Assembly (NCBI GenBank): GCA_963170055.1
Contig: CAUJGJ010000030.1
Location: 62,001-126,000 of the forward strand
From: Halisarca cf. caerulea
Lineage: Eukaryota; Porifera; Demospongiae; Chondrillida; Halisarcidae
Direction of reading: 5' to 3'
Length of the DNA stretch: 64,000 nt
Made by a program: the position numbers and the translations under genes
Notes under the pieces: model-generated
Database searches by the model: none
What the model saw: the letters and a program-made list of their open reading frames with translations, nothing else
What the model was told of the DNA's origin: nothing
Part shown: in pieces, positions 1 through 34,185 of the stretch
Layout: each line of letters starts with the position of its first letter
How positions within the stretch are numbered: the first letter of the stretch is position 1

Positions 1-528
1 CTCCTCATAAATGCTTTCTACTTTGCTTTCATTGACTAAACTATAAACCATTAATGTTTGTAAAAGAAGACAAATTAATTGGCAGAAGAAATGCTCACAT
101 TTCCCCGTATTTGTGTACACGAGCTTCGCTTCCGTTCCCCTTGTGACGTCACTTACACTGTTCTGCTGGAAATTTTTAACCCACGCATTTAATCAAAATA
201 TGGCTGATTTTGTTGAACAAAACGACGATTTACTCCCATTCCACCCATATTTTTAAGATACAAGTATGGCGAATGTCAGTTTTAACATGTATATTAATGG
301 TTAGTGCCAAAAAATGAATTTTGCTGTCAGTGACCCTTTAACTAGTAATACAGTAGGTAAGCCCACCTTTGGCTGGCTCACCTACTATATCGTGACGTGT
401 GCATTGTCACATCATATGCATTGTTTAGTTGAGCATTGCATGACTGTGACCAACATCAGGCCCAATGCCAGGATTTCCCAGAGGGGGGGTACATTTCAGA
501 TTTCTGCAATCCCCCTACACACACCATT

Positions 529-532
<4 letters not shown>

Positions 533-594
<62 letters not shown>

Positions 595-618
595 ACACAC
601 ACACATACACACACACAC

Positions 619-676
<58 letters not shown>
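533..676. repeat. (CA)n microsatellite
   Basis: Nearly uninterrupted CA dinucleotide run with a few slips (accacac, aacac). A second, shorter CA run follows at about 757-812. Confidence 0.97.
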
Positions 677-680
<4 letters not shown>

Positions 681-756
681 CATTGACCCCTATGCAGAAT
701 GCCCTCAAAAATTGTCCATATATTTTGCACAGTGCAAGAGTTACAAAATACATAGT

Positions 757-777
757 ACACACACACACATACATACA

Positions 778-812
<35 letters not shown>
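757..812. repeat. (CA)n microsatellite, second block
   Basis: CA run interrupted by ATACATACA motifs. It lies about 80 bp after the larger run and probably shares its origin. Confidence 0.95.
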
Positions 813-2366
813 TGACAACAAATGACATCATCACAAAATGGAGACCAACTGCGAACAGGTAGCATTCTGGGTAGTGTTTAGTGATAATAGAGCAACAAAA
901 GAAAGGAAAAAGGTGGCTAGTGGGTCTAATTATGGCTACAGAGTATATACTGCTTTAGAACCCTTTTAGACTTATTTTTATGGGTTAGTGATTCTTAGGG
1001 GGAGGGTTCATCCGAACCCAACATGCACCCCTGGCTACGGGGCCTGAACATGTAACGTGAATGTTCCTGGATAAACTGATGGGCCAAAGGAAATGTATGT
1101 GTTGAAAAATGTGACAGAAAATGCAATTTTAAGATTCCCACCTCTAACCCACTCCTTTATCTTGTAATTTAGTGCGATTGCAAACATTATTCCTTAACAA
1201 AGCGCCAATAAATCATTCACCCATGCAGCAGGCAATGATTTTACAATCTCCAGAATACCACATACACATTCCGTAAACCCGTACAAAAGCATGGCATCTT
1301 TTTCACACAAAGGAAATTCATGTGGCACTCTTTTCAGACAAGGAACATACTGTAGGAGTGTAGCTTTCACATGGTTAAAGTTTTGCAAATTTCACAAATG
1401 AAAAGGCATTCACAAAAGTTTAGTTCGCACAAGTTTACTAGACATGGTAATCCCGATTCTAAGTAAACACAGGTCCTCCGTTGTTTGTTGTTCAACCAGC
1501 AATAGCCCATTGCTCAATAGGTTAGGCTGTTCTTTATCCTTTGAAATGGCTGCCATGTGTAAAGGGAAGAAAGCTTTGCAGCAATCTTGTGAACACATGT
1601 CACATCTAATAGTTGCCATCCAGGCGTTAAGCGCCAGGAGCATTACAGTGAGGTCCATGATTCACAAAACTAAACCCCCCCCCCAAAAAAAAACTTTAAA
1701 GTCGTCATTTACAAAACTTGAAGTACATGCAAGTTTCAACTACTACAGTATTCCTCCATCTACCCCACTATGAAACTCCCATGAGACACCTTGCAAGTAT
1801 TCCGTTTTTGAGTGGATTGCAGTTGAGCTGCAGGAGGAGTTTACAAACAGACATATTCAGCTCTACTGAATTATAGAAATACTGTAGATTGCATGCTGCA
1901 TAGTCATCACAGTATCTTGAATGTTAGTCATACCCATTCTGAATTCCTCACAACTGAGTGCATTTTCTTGCAGGATAGTCATTCACAATCAAGAAAGGCA
2001 CCTTACATTCGACCTGTACATGCCTATCCTATCACTGCATGTTGTACAAACAATTGATTATTGCCATGCAATACAGATATACTCAAACTCCCCTTATCTG
2101 GGCACCTTGGGACTGGGCACTGTCCATAACTCAGAAACAACCATAACTGGGAATACACATGTACATGTTGTTCATACTGTATAGAGTACAGTACAATATA
2201 TGTGGACATACTATCACGATTAGTTGTTGATTTGGCATGCGTTACTATGTATGCCAGATCATACATACTAGGTTACTAGATTCTGCCATCTTTTCAACGT
2301 GAGCTCTTACTACACGCTATTATTAGGTTAGGTAAGCTTATATTGACAGGGGAAGCCTTTAGCCAT

Positions 2367-2454
2367 GTGGCTACTTAGTCTAGCCGCTAGCCCCGTACTT
2401 TTCCTCGCGGGCAGGAGGAAAAGTACGGGGCTAGCGGCTAGACTAGTGGCTACT
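2367..2454. mobile_element. Miniature foldback element with 9-bp target-site duplication
   Basis: A 31-bp perfect inverted repeat (2376-2406 and 2415-2445) encloses an 8-nt loop. The direct repeat GTGGCTACT flanks it on both sides (2367-2375 and 2446-2454). Foldback plus an 8-9 bp duplication is typical of small non-autonomous hAT- or MuDR-type elements. The termini read TAGTCT...AGACTA, like other foldbacks in this window near 33786, 34188 and 36644. Confidence 0.75.
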
Positions 2455-2777
2455 ATTCTAGGCACCCTATTAGATCATAGATAATAGAAATCTAAATAAT
2501 TATAAGATCATAGACCCTATAATTAGATTCATTCACATGATGTCATGTGTTTAAGGGAACGCAACCTGCCCAATAGACAGAGGTGCCCCGATATGGGGAG
2601 TCCAGATATGGGGAGTCTGGATAAGGGGAGTTTGAGTGTACTGCCATTCATGATTTCTGCCGATACATTATAGTTTAGCACTTAATATTGTATAGTGTTA
2701 GCGCACCATCATAGTTTTAACACTTGATAGCATGTACATGTACTTTAATGTATTAATGTTCTTCTATATTTTTTCAG

Positions 2778-23732
<20,955 letters not shown>

Positions 23733-24823
23733 AGACTTGATTAACGTGATTGGTATTACTAATGCTGTGCCATATTCATATGTGTACAGTATACATACAT
23801 TGTATAACTCGTTGTTATCAATGAACTCTGTTATCATGCAATATCAGCAATGATAGTACAGCTAAGTACTTACAGTATGTCTATTGTTGTAAGCTGCGTA
23901 CAAGTTGGTTTGTATGTGCAATGCAGTTAGTGTGAAGTTTATAGGAACCATAATCTCACATTCAATCAGAAATTTTTATCAGGACTTGATAAGTAGTTAC
24001 TACACGCCTGCAAGGGTGCAGTCGGTGTTCGTCCATAAAACAAAGATTGCGTCTTGCATGTAGCCAAGTACAGACAAATTTCTAAATCCTTTATTTTGCA
24101 AGTAGACGGAAAGAAACCCCTTCAAGGTCATGCACCCTCTACATGAATGGCCCTGGGAACGTACGTAGGAGAAAGTCCACTGTGAATGAATTCCTTGCAC
24201 GGATTGTTAGTGTGAACAAAAAATCGGCCTATATACCTCCATCATAAAGAGAGAAACCATTGATTGCATTATTTGCAAAGATATGTATATAGTACAAGGA
24301 CAATAATATAAATATAATAATAATACAGCCTCGGACTCAAGCTAACATGAGTGACATGGACTTGCATGGCAAGACGTTTGGAGTCCTTTTGTAACATGGT
24401 ATAATTAACAATGTGATCATGAGTATAATAATTAATGAATAAGGCAGCAGTTTAAATCTAATGGAAAGTACGTACAATGTCATGAATTGGTGAATGATAA
24501 GCTACGAGCTATGAGGCTGTCCCAGTCTTTGGATGAGCAGGCTCTAAAGACATAGTAGCCTACAGCCACTTTGGCTAATTGGGCCATATGTCCTTGGCCT
24601 CATTCTTTGAGAGGGATGGGCATGCAGGCTTTACTTAGGACTTGGATAGCTTGGATCACTTGCATGGTGGATCATGGCCATGCAATTGATCCATTCTATG
24701 GCCATGGTGTACATAGTACGATACCTCCCTATAGTGCGTGCGCATGAATGTGATTCAAGGTCTCCGATCAGGGGCTATATATAGTATTTGGCTTGCTTGC
24801 GATGCCTGGCTTCTTTCAAGTTT
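23733..24823. other. Intergenic DNA after DHX16
   Basis: 3' flank of DHX16. No coding similarity was recognised. AT-rich with short repeats only; the polyadenylation site was not assigned. Confidence 0.6.
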
Positions 24824-25312
24824 TCAATGGTATATTGGGATGGTGAGTTCCAAAATATGGACATCACCCCCAGAAACAATCACAAAGTATGCCCAGTCTG
24901 AGTCTGATGTTGAGAGGCTTGTCGGGGTATACGTGGTGCATGCATGGCTGCATGGCGGGTATTGCTGGCCGGCTCTGAGGCCTGGGAGGTCTCCATACAG
25001 GGTCTCAGATGGACTGAGAGCTGGGATGAGTGCCTTCACAAATGTTTGCATGACCAAATTGTGGCACCAGGGATCTGCCTTGGTTTGGGGCTTTGGACAT
25101 CTGTTCATGCAAGATGCATGCAGTTTTGTGGTTGGTTGTGGCCAAGAGCACAAGGGGCATTTTGGGTCGGTTTGTATCCTCCACCTGCTCAAGTTTAGGG
25201 GTGTGGTACGTAAACAGTCAGTTCCAGCTTTTAACAAGAAGCTTAAATGGCCAGCTACGCAGTGCTGGCTAGCCAGATTGAATCCTGGACCAATTTTTGC
25301 AGTCTGCCTCAA
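24824..25312 (-). pseudogene. Retrotransposon C-terminal fragment (zinc knuckle plus endonuclease-like remnant)
   Basis: The minus-strand frame reads RWRIQTDPKCPLCSWPQPTT, then KLHASCMNRCP, DLPGLRAGQQYPP and finally HILELTIP. This order (CPLC knuckle, NxCP, DLPGxRA, LLELTIP) is common to a family of invertebrate retroelement proteins whose tail carries a restriction-like nuclease. The expected RPD before the ELT strand is degraded (SDSDWAYF). The 5' part is absent. The family differs from the element at 19690-22770. Confidence 0.6.
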
Positions 25313-26737
25313 GGATAACTATGTCCTCATGGGATTGGACCAAGAGGGTACCTTTTAAGATGTTTATCCCAGTGGGTGACTTGATGGCCTTCAATAACCC
25401 TTCTGGTTGCTTGCTGCAGTTGTAATGCAGCTACGTAGGTTTAGAAGGTGGAAGATCTTTGATTGATTCTCTAGCAGACTTGAGTAGGTCAAGAGAGGGT
25501 GGTGGGATCGAGCTAGGTAAATTCTGAGTGGAAAGGCTTTGAGCCAGCTGCAGCTCCTGAAGCAATAGATCTGAGGAAGTTGTGATAGCACGGGCGTATA
25601 ATTATATAGTCAACTTTTGCCTTCAGTCTTATAGATGGGGGAAGAATGGAAGGCCCAGTACAGTAGGGTGGTATAGGGCAGCTAATGCAACTGACCTTGG
25701 AAGGTTAAGCCATTTTTTGACAATCTTGTTTACCGGTACTTTTGCTTGTACTTGCTTAATGGTTTCTTTTGGAATATTGTCAATTGCCAAATATAGGTGC
25801 AGTGATGGTGCTAGGTAGTGATTTAGGATCCACACACACACTCACGTATCTATGCCTCTGTAATAAGATACAATATATTATAATACAATTAAATTACATA
25901 ATAATTATTATAGATTTGCATGTTCCCAGATGAGTGCAAATGCTACTACACCTTGCGGGGATTTCATATTGGTAGTAATTAGAGAATGTGACAGATGTCG
26001 ATCATTTTGTCACTTCAACAATTCACTGCAGGCCTATACACAGGTTTTTGTCTAGTGGGTGCTTTCAAAGTAAGATGGGAATTATGGGTCTATTGTGCAA
26101 CTAGAAGAATGGGTCTATTGTGCAACTACACATGTATGACGGAATTTGTGTGTTGTGATATTTTTTCGAATCTTCTAAATCTAATTTGTGAATTTCTGCC
26201 ATCAGTTTGAATGATTCAGAAAACAATAAATCAATATACACCTGCATGAGTTAATCACTTCACAATTTCTAAACAAGAATGATGAATTTACAGGGACTTC
26301 AGTGCAGAACAATTTTAATGTACCACTAAAGCAGAGGGGGGTGCAAACGCACTCACCACATGTGCACCCCCTGGCTATGAACCTGCACTGTATGTACTTC
26401 TTGCAATTGCAGCCCACAACGCACATATATAGCCTCAAACTAATCAATATTGACCTCCTTAATTAGGAGAAGAAATATAATATCTACCAGTATAAAAATT
26501 GACTATCATCACAGTAGCATAGTAATTGGACCATTCAAGTAGCTCAAGACTCCTCTCCTGCAGTTCACCAATCAACTCAAAGTTATAAAGAACAGTTTCT
26601 GGAATCAAAGATTGCATGTGTGTAGCTGCAGACCTTCAACTTTTTTGATACTGTGCATGTAGGCAACTATAGTTATACTTGGAACAATCTGCTGCCACGT
26701 TCAATTTGTATATATATATGCAACAATATATGTAACA
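25313..26737. other. Intergenic DNA without recognised features
   Basis: AT-rich sequence with no convincing coding frame on either strand and no clear repeat pair seen by eye. Confidence 0.5.
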
Positions 26738-26915
26738 GTGCACGATACTCTAGCCCCGTCATATCTTCATCTCAGCTCATCTCGTGCAGGGTCAGTGGCT
26801 GATAATGCCTCTGGGCAGAAGAGACGTCTGTATAGTGACCTGACACCCACTCCCCATGTGATTCCATTAGCATTTGAGACGATGGGAGCATTCTGCAGTG
26901 ATAGTATGCTTTTAG
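26738..26915 (+). pseudogene. Second, short copy of the RLE-type retroelement tail
   Basis: The plus-strand frame contains SSSRAGSVADNASGQKRRLY and then PLAFETMGAFCSDS. This parallels SSSRAGSLADHAAERKRSLY and AFESTGVFGQDA of the element at 19690-22770. Only about 170 bp of the extreme C-terminal coding region remains. Confidence 0.7.
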
Positions 26916-26950
26916 GATATGTCCAGAAGAATCCGATTAATCAACAATGA

Positions 26951-28136
26951 CTCATCAGTATTTGTCGTGTCAGAGAATCCCTGTGATTATTCAAAGATAC
27001 AATTGTACATGTGTACTGGGTAATTGAAAACTAGATTTTTAGGTAGATGTGATGTATATAGATGTGTACATGGAGTATATGTTGAATAATATATAATATA
27101 TATATATATATGTGTGTGTGTTTGTGCTCGTGTGCACGTGCATTAAGGTGATGTATGCATTAATTTGTGTTCAAGTACATGTGCATGTGCATATATGGCT
27201 TTGATCATGCAGCTATAATAAGCAATCCAACAACCACACTGCAATCTCAATCCAACACTATAGATCGATTGATGCATGCATGCATGTATGTGTGATTCAC
27301 AACTAGATGCACTAGTTTGCATGCATCGATCATCCAACACCTGCACACGATGCATACTATATGTACTGTAAGGATAACACCGGCCCACGATCATCCAACA
27401 CCTGCACACGATGCATACTATATGTACTGTAAGGATAATACCGGCCCACCTGCTTGGCTGAAGGCCTGTCGTCTCTTTACCTATTAATTTCTATAATTAT
27501 TATTTTTACTAGGGGAGAAAGCGGCCAAAGGGCGCCTTCATGTGCACCCCATAGTTCAGGTGGCAGGTGCAACCCTTATATCAAGTGGAGAGGTTGTATT
27601 GAGTGCATGAATTTATTGATTTGAGTGTATATAATTGCTATATCAAGAGCAAGCTCATAGTAAGCTAGTGCTATAACAGTGTTTCCCTAAAGAAGGGTAG
27701 GGGGTGCTGCACCCCCCTATAATCTTGGATAGCAAAACTTTCAACTTAAGTACTGTAAAAGCTTGATAAAAAGCTAGAAACAACTCAATTTCAATAATAA
27801 ACATAATATTGTCACTGGTAATAACCATACAATATGTTCAATGTAGTTCTTCACTCTAGCAAATACCCACCTCTAATTGTAAAAAGAAAGTTTTCAGCCA
27901 AGAAAACTAGAAAGCCAGGCACCCAGCAGCACTAACCACCATATCCCCCCTTCCTTTAATTTTTGTCTGGGGGAAACACTGGCTATAATGTAACAGTATT
28001 GTTTTATAGGCCAATGTTTGGTCTTTGACAACCTTCTCCCCTTTTCCCCTAGTCACGCGGGTGCAACTCTTATGTCAAGTGAATAGTACTTATACATTCA
28101 AAATTGCTTAAAAGCTATGTACTTTACATGTGAACA
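26951..28136. other. Intergenic DNA with a short tandem duplication
   Basis: Contains a TA/TG run near 27085-27122 and two adjacent 61-bp copies at 27327-27387 and 27388-27448. Nothing coding was recognised. Confidence 0.6.
27327..27448. repeat. 61-bp tandem duplication
   Basis: The unit beginning CGATCATCCAACACCTGCAC is repeated once with a single visible difference (ATAACACC against ATAATACC). A recent event. Confidence 0.92.
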
Positions 28137-29113
<977 letters not shown>

Positions 29114-31330
29114 ATGTACAGTGTAGGTTCTATGTTGTTATTGATTATGATGTATAATAAGAAATCTGGAAGTAGAAAGTGAACTAGAGTTAATTATAGA
29201 TCTCAATATTCCTTAACTTCTACATGGTGTCAGAAGTGGGATATACTAATTCTTTTTGTCAAGAGACTATTCCTTTTGTTGTTTTGCTGAAAAGAAGGAC
29301 AGCTTGTTTGCTAGTCATCATTTAGTCAGCACCGACGTACCATTGGATATCAGAATTACCTTGTAGCACATGGAAGGCCACAAACCAAGCCCAGCTACTC
29401 CCAGTATAGCAGCATCATACCACATATCAACTCATGAACGTTTCATTTAATTTCACCCAGCCAGAGGAATGGCCAAAGTGGATCAGGTGATTTGAGTGTT
29501 TTAGAGTGGCATCAGGACTCAGTACAAAGAGCAAAAAGAACCAAGTTAACACACTGATCTACATAATGGGTGATGAAGCGGATGACATTCTCAGCTCCTT
29601 AAGTTTTGGTCTAGGAGAAGACCAGAAAACCAAGTACAGCTCTGTCAAGAAGGCTTTTTAGAATCACTTCATAAAGAAGCACAACCCAATTTATGAAAGA
29701 GAAAAATTCAACCAGCAAAAGCAGGAGGAGGAAGAATCATACAGTAGATACCTTCATCACTGCCCTGCACACTCTGTCCAAACACTGTGAGTATAGCGCC
29801 TTGCAAGACCAAATGATCTGAGACGTATCGGCTAGTAGTAGGCCTGCGTGATTCAGTTTTGTCTGAGAAGCTGCAGATGGAGCTAGATCTGTCATTGGAG
29901 AAAGCAGTGTAAGATGCTTGCCAGAGAGAAGCTGTGAAGATACAGCAATCTGGTGTTCGCGGAGAGACTCATCTGAATGTTGATGTGGTTAGTGCTTATT
30001 AACATTACAACAAGGTCAAACCCCAGGATCAAAGAAAGCCTGCCTATAACCTCAACTTCCCAACCCTTTTCCAGAAAGGAACCGTCCAAGATGACCTGTA
30101 CTCGCTGTGGTCAATCACCGTACGTATCACAACCGTAACTATTGTCCTGTTCGTGATGCTGTTTGTCACAGATGCAAAAACAAGGGACATTACAGGTCTC
30201 AGTGCTGGACTAAACTTGTTTGTGTCACCACAACAGAGGCTTTCACGGGATCCTGACAACATTTTCATCACAGCTGTTCATCAACACAAACCGCACAATC
30301 CATGGATTGCCACCCTTCAGGTAAATGAGTTACCCGTTAGCTTCAAAATTGACTCAGGGCAGATGTTAGTATACTCCCAGAAAGGACCTTCACGCAACTA
30401 AAGGATGTACACTTGGAACCTTCTTCGAAATGCCTTACAGGACCAGGCAAACAGGCCCTCAGCATTGCGGACAGTTCAATACTACATGTACGTATGGCGA
30501 GAAATAAATCCTAGCCAAGAAGTTTTTTGTGTTGCATGCGAACTCAGGGTTTTGGCAAACTCCACTGTCACAAGAGTCATCTTTGCTTACAACCTTATCA
30601 CTCCATTTGGACATTTCTGTTTTCAACCGACTTCCATTCAGTATCACTTCAGCTCCAGAGTATATTCAGAGGTGTATGCCTGATCTTAGTGGGCATAGAA
30701 GTGGCCGTGTGTATGGTCAATGACATCCCCGTGAGCGGAAGCACACAAATGTAGCACAATCAATGACTGCATGGAGACCATTCTGGACAGACTTGCAAGA
30801 GCAGGGGTTACTCTGTATGCTGACAAATGTGTTTTTTCACAATCATCAGTTCGTATTTTGGGAAAGATTGTTGATGCTGATGGCATCCGTCTAGATCCAC
30901 AATAGATCAAGGCTGTCCACATAATGCAAGAACCTACCAATGTGGCTGAACTGAGACGCTTCCTTAAAATGGTGAACCAGCTTTTGAAGTTTGTCCCAGA
31001 CATGGCAGAAATGACTAAACCACTTCACAACCTGCTCAGCTCTGCCAACAAACGGATCTGGGAACACAGCCAACAGCAAACCTTCCAAATGGTCAAGGAC
31101 ATACTGTACTGCACCAACTTCAGCACTTTATGACCCTCAACTGGAGACAACGTTTGCCGCGCAGATGCATCATCCTATGGACTGGGTGCACTCCTTGTTC
31201 AGCAACAATCAGATGGGGAGCCTCAGACCCGTGGTGTATGCCTCCAGAGCCCTCACCCCAAAGGAGCAATGTTATGCTCAGATTGAAAACTAAAGAGGCA
31301 CTTGCTCTCACATTGGATAAATGGATGGGT
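29114..31330 (+). pseudogene. Ty3/gypsy-type LTR retrotransposon remnant
   Basis: A primer-binding site complementary to the 3' end of tRNA-Leu lies at 29225-29242 (TGGTGTCAGAAGTGGGAT), directly after a possible short LTR ending CTACA at 29224. Downstream on the plus strand come gag-like sequence (PEEWPKWIR, MGDEADDIL, about 29450-29790), a zinc-knuckle remnant near 30090-30210, a protease-like VSFKIDSG near 30340, the C-terminal half of reverse transcriptase (about 30620-31000, with ADKCVFS and ADGIRLDP) and an RNase H start (about 31150-31300). Many stops and frame changes are present, and the N-terminal part of the RT is missing. No functional copy remains. A matching 3' LTR was not found. 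Confidence 0.8.
29225..29242 (+). other. tRNA-Leu primer-binding site of the LTR element
   Basis: TGGTGTCAGAAGTGGGAT is the reverse complement of the ATCCCACTTCTGACACCA 3' end shared by animal tRNA-Leu species. It marks the junction of the 5' LTR and the internal region. Confidence 0.8.
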
Positions 31331-32021
31331 GGATGGAATTGGATAAATGAGGGAGCAGTACAGTGTACAGTATGATTATTGCAGATTATATAGTTCCCAT
31401 GCCAAAGGTGTCCAGCTGGATATCAGCTGAGGTGCCGATATGCGAAGGTCTCACTGTATACAAGCATATAATTATATTATTATTTATTTTCTTTATGAAC
31501 TTGTGTAGACACATAGTTAACAGGTTATAATTAAAGCCATCATTTGACCACTAGTCATAGGATACAGAAATTACATAAAATTAATGCCTGCATGTATGTA
31601 CAATTAAAATATACCCATAAAATATGCACTATATGGTAATCATGTACAGTATATAAAGGTAACTAAGATAATTGCACTTATATTCAGACTTAGTTAACTT
31701 GGCAACTTGTAGAAGTGCACCAACACCAGAGGTACAAAGGTACAGGTGTAAAAGACAAGTATATAGGGTAATATACAGTACAATGAATTCAGCAACTGAT
31801 ATTAAAATTGAATCTATGTATTTGGTTTGAGAATTCATAAGATAATGGTTTATATAAATTAACTTTATACAGCAATCAAGGATGATTACTTAAACACTCA
31901 CAAAATGCAACATGTCATAGTCAGCATTGCTACAAAGAACACAACGCAAAGAAATTGTATTCTAAAAAAAGTAATCAATGTATGAATACTATGTACAGAT
32001 TGACTGTAACAAGGAAACTCC
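31331..32021. other. Intergenic DNA, 3' flank of the YEATS2-like gene
   Basis: AT-rich, with no coding similarity. It should include the 3' UTR of the minus-strand gene ending at 32022. Confidence 0.55.
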
Positions 32022-33758
32022 TCATTCAACCCCTTGATGCTGGTTTAAAAGGAAGTGAAAAATAGCATTCCCCTTGAGTGACTGGTAAACATGTATTGGC
32101 AGAATGCTACATGTGTTGAATTGATGAGACTTTTTCACATCAGTCAAAGCCTGATGGATCAAATGTCTTAAAAAGCACTGCACAGCTTTGTAAAGCATTG
32201 AGTAACAGATTGAACCTAAGGATATATCTGTGGGAAATTTAAAATCCAATCCTACCTTTTCAAGTACACCTTTTATCGCCATGGAGTCCTCACTATACTG
32301 AACCATGTTGTAAGAGGAAAGATCATGTTGTAACAGGACTTCAGCTTTTGATAAATTTGGTAATGAGCTACAGGGGTTAACCATAGCAGTTGAATTATAG
32401 CTACTTGGCAATTGTATATTGCGAAAAAAAGGAAGTAAATTTGACACAGAGTTTACAGCATTTAGGTCCAGCAGATCACAACATAGGAATCCACTATCAT
32501 GTGTCTTTTTTCCACACCGTTTGCAGTACATTACAGGCATCGAAAAGGGAGTATACCCTTCTCTTCGACACCAATATACAACTTCTCTAGTTGAAAGAAT
32601 ATTTACATGTGATGGCAGCAATAAGCGAGAATGGACTAGTCCTTTTAATGCAACTGCTCTCATCCACTCACATGAATTTTGCTTAACTCTACTCCATAAA
32701 GAATATTCTTCTAGAGTACTTGCAGTGAAACTTTGATGTTCTGTTGGTGTCCCAATTAAAGGGACTAGATTAACAAGATCCTTCAAGTAGTTTTCTAGAA
32801 CGGGACTATCAGAAAAGGAATGCATAGAAGAAATGACTGAAGAATTCTGATCACCACTGTAAAAAATTTTTGAGTAAGGGTGGTCATGTTTAACTAGAAA
32901 CATCATTCTGCCATGTGATAAGAATGATTTGGGGATCTTGTCATTGGATAAGTCAGACAAATAGCCTGTGGAGCCCTCTTGTGATGATACCTCAGTATCT
33001 TCAAAATATAAGGGTAAATTTACAACAGTTTCCAAGCCTCGCATTTGTTGACCAGTTTTGGTGCGATCCAAAGTAAGACGGTGAATGACATCCACAGGCT
33101 TGTTTAACCAATTATGAAAAATAATTTGAATTCGGACAGGAAACTCTCCCCATCCACGACGAACAAGCTGGAATGGAGGAACCGAAACATGAATACAATC
33201 ATTTGGTCTGTAGCTGGGATCCAATAAAAACCACACACTTTTTACATACTTGCTGATGTCATCATCTGGTAGTCCCCTTACATATACCATCCACTTATGA
33301 GTTGCACCATCAGAATCAGATTGATTTAGAAGATATTTGGATGTATTACCGACAATAATCGTCTTTGAGATTAAATTGCCGTGATATTCTGAGTGCATCT
33401 TAGTAACAAAGTGGTCATCCACTGCCTCTAGCCCATTGTCTGCATGAAAATCCTGCACCTCGTGTCTGCCACTGATTGCAAGGGGGGAGTCACAACATTC
33501 AACTGATGCACTTTCAAAGTTATTATTATTACTCAGTAAGACTTCTTCTTCACCATCATGAAGGAAACTTGTACGCTCTTTCACTTCGATACTTAATCGA
33601 CAAATGATATCTAATTCTAACTTAATATTCTGTATATTTCGTTCAATCTGCAATAATTCTTGTTCCTTGTCCACAAATTCTGCTGAGAATTCTGAATTCA
33701 ACACGGTTACAACTCTTTCCAATTCTTTCCGCTCCCCAGCAGCCATTTGCTCGGCCAT
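32022..33758 (-). CDS. YEATS2: YEATS2-like ATAC-complex histone reader, single exon
   Basis: The 578-aa frame has no introns. Residues about 10-60 are predicted to be helical/coiled. The YEATS domain covers about 132-252 with THKWMVYVRG, PSYRPNDCIHV, RRGWGEFPVRIQI and LDRTKTGQQ. GWGEFP holds a conserved aromatic that lines the acyl-lysine pocket in the family. YEATS2 in particular is suggested by TIIVGNTSKYL before the domain and by the C-terminal region: a helical block SLWSRVKQNSCEWMRAVA, a CKRCGKKTH...CC cysteine cluster, and a final helical part that would correspond to the histone-fold region pairing with NC2-beta in ATAC. Human YEATS2 is far longer (about 1400 aa), so the middle is much reduced. 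The start is the first ATG in a MAEQMAAG context; a second ATG lies four codons later. Other YEATS proteins (AF9, GAS41) fit less well. Confidence 0.88.
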   Translation of the reverse strand: MAEQMAAGERKELERVVTVLNSEFSAEFVDKEQELLQIERNIQNIKLELDIICRLSIEVKERTSFLHDGEEEVLLSNNNNFESASVECCDSPLAISGRHEVQDFHADNGLEAVDDHFVTKMHSEYHGNLISKTIIVGNTSKYLLNQSDSDGATHKWMVYVRGLPDDDISKYVKSVWFLLDPSYRPNDCIHVSVPPFQLVRRGWGEFPVRIQIIFHNWLNKPVDVIHRLTLDRTKTGQQMRGLETVVNLPLYFEDTEVSSQEGSTGYLSDLSNDKIPKSFLSHGRMMFLVKHDHPYSKIFYSGDQNSSVISSMHSFSDSPVLENYLKDLVNLVPLIGTPTEHQSFTASTLEEYSLWSRVKQNSCEWMRAVALKGLVHSRLLLPSHVNILSTREVVYWCRREGYTPFSMPVMYCKRCGKKTHDSGFLCCDLLDLNAVNSVSNLLPFFRNIQLPSSYNSTAMVNPCSSLPNLSKAEVLLQHDLSSYNMVQYSEDSMAIKGVLEKVGLDFKFPTDISLGSICYSMLYKAVQCFLRHLIHQALTDVKKSHQFNTCSILPIHVYQSLKGNAIFHFLLNQHQGVE

Positions 33759-33782
33759 GTAGTAATATTGACGTTGTGGTAT

Positions 33783-33848
33783 AGTCTCGCGTTGTCAGAC
33801 TTATGGTGACATCAGTCACGGAGAGCATGGGTCTGGCTACGCGAGACT
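33783..33848. mobile_element. Foldback element with TAGTCTCGCG ends
   Basis: TAGTCTCGCG near 33785 and its inverse CGCGAGACTA near 33840 bound about 65 bp. It lies just upstream of the YEATS2-like start codon, so it may overlap that promoter. Confidence 0.6.
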
Positions 33849-34185
33849 AGTTTAGGCTACACATTTGTATCCACAATAGCATACAGACACTGTCACACAG
33901 TACAGATGCACATATACGTGACAAATCACTTGGATGAGATTCATTACATACATTCATAAAGGAATGTGAATGGTAACGTAAGGTAGCAAGCCACACTGCA
34001 TATAATGACAAAGAAATGATTAAGTTAGAATTTACATTCACTGGACGCAATTTGAAAATTTCAATCAATGTGGGTGGAGACTAGCAAGACTAGTAGGATC
34101 ACGTATACCCCTCTGGTTTACAGAAGTTCTCTATCTGCTAAAAATTATGATGGAAGAAGAAAAGGCCTCTGACATAGGGTTGACC

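Larger units (their letters stand above)
1..2777 (+). other. Intron DNA upstream of the first visible DHX16 exon
   Basis: No coding exon could be recognised here. The next exon opens with a phase-0 acceptor in the middle of the helicase core, so this stretch is most simply the 3' part of a DHX16 intron at least 2.8 kb long. It holds two (CA)n microsatellites and one miniature foldback element, listed separately. The ORFs inside the CA runs are His-Thr or Val-Cys artefacts. The missing upstream exons, which carry the Walker A motif, should lie left of the window. Confidence 0.55.

Noticed and set aside
33643..34068. Small minus-strand frames upstream of the YEATS2-like start
   Set aside because: They lie in promoter and foldback sequence, with no family match and poor coding character.
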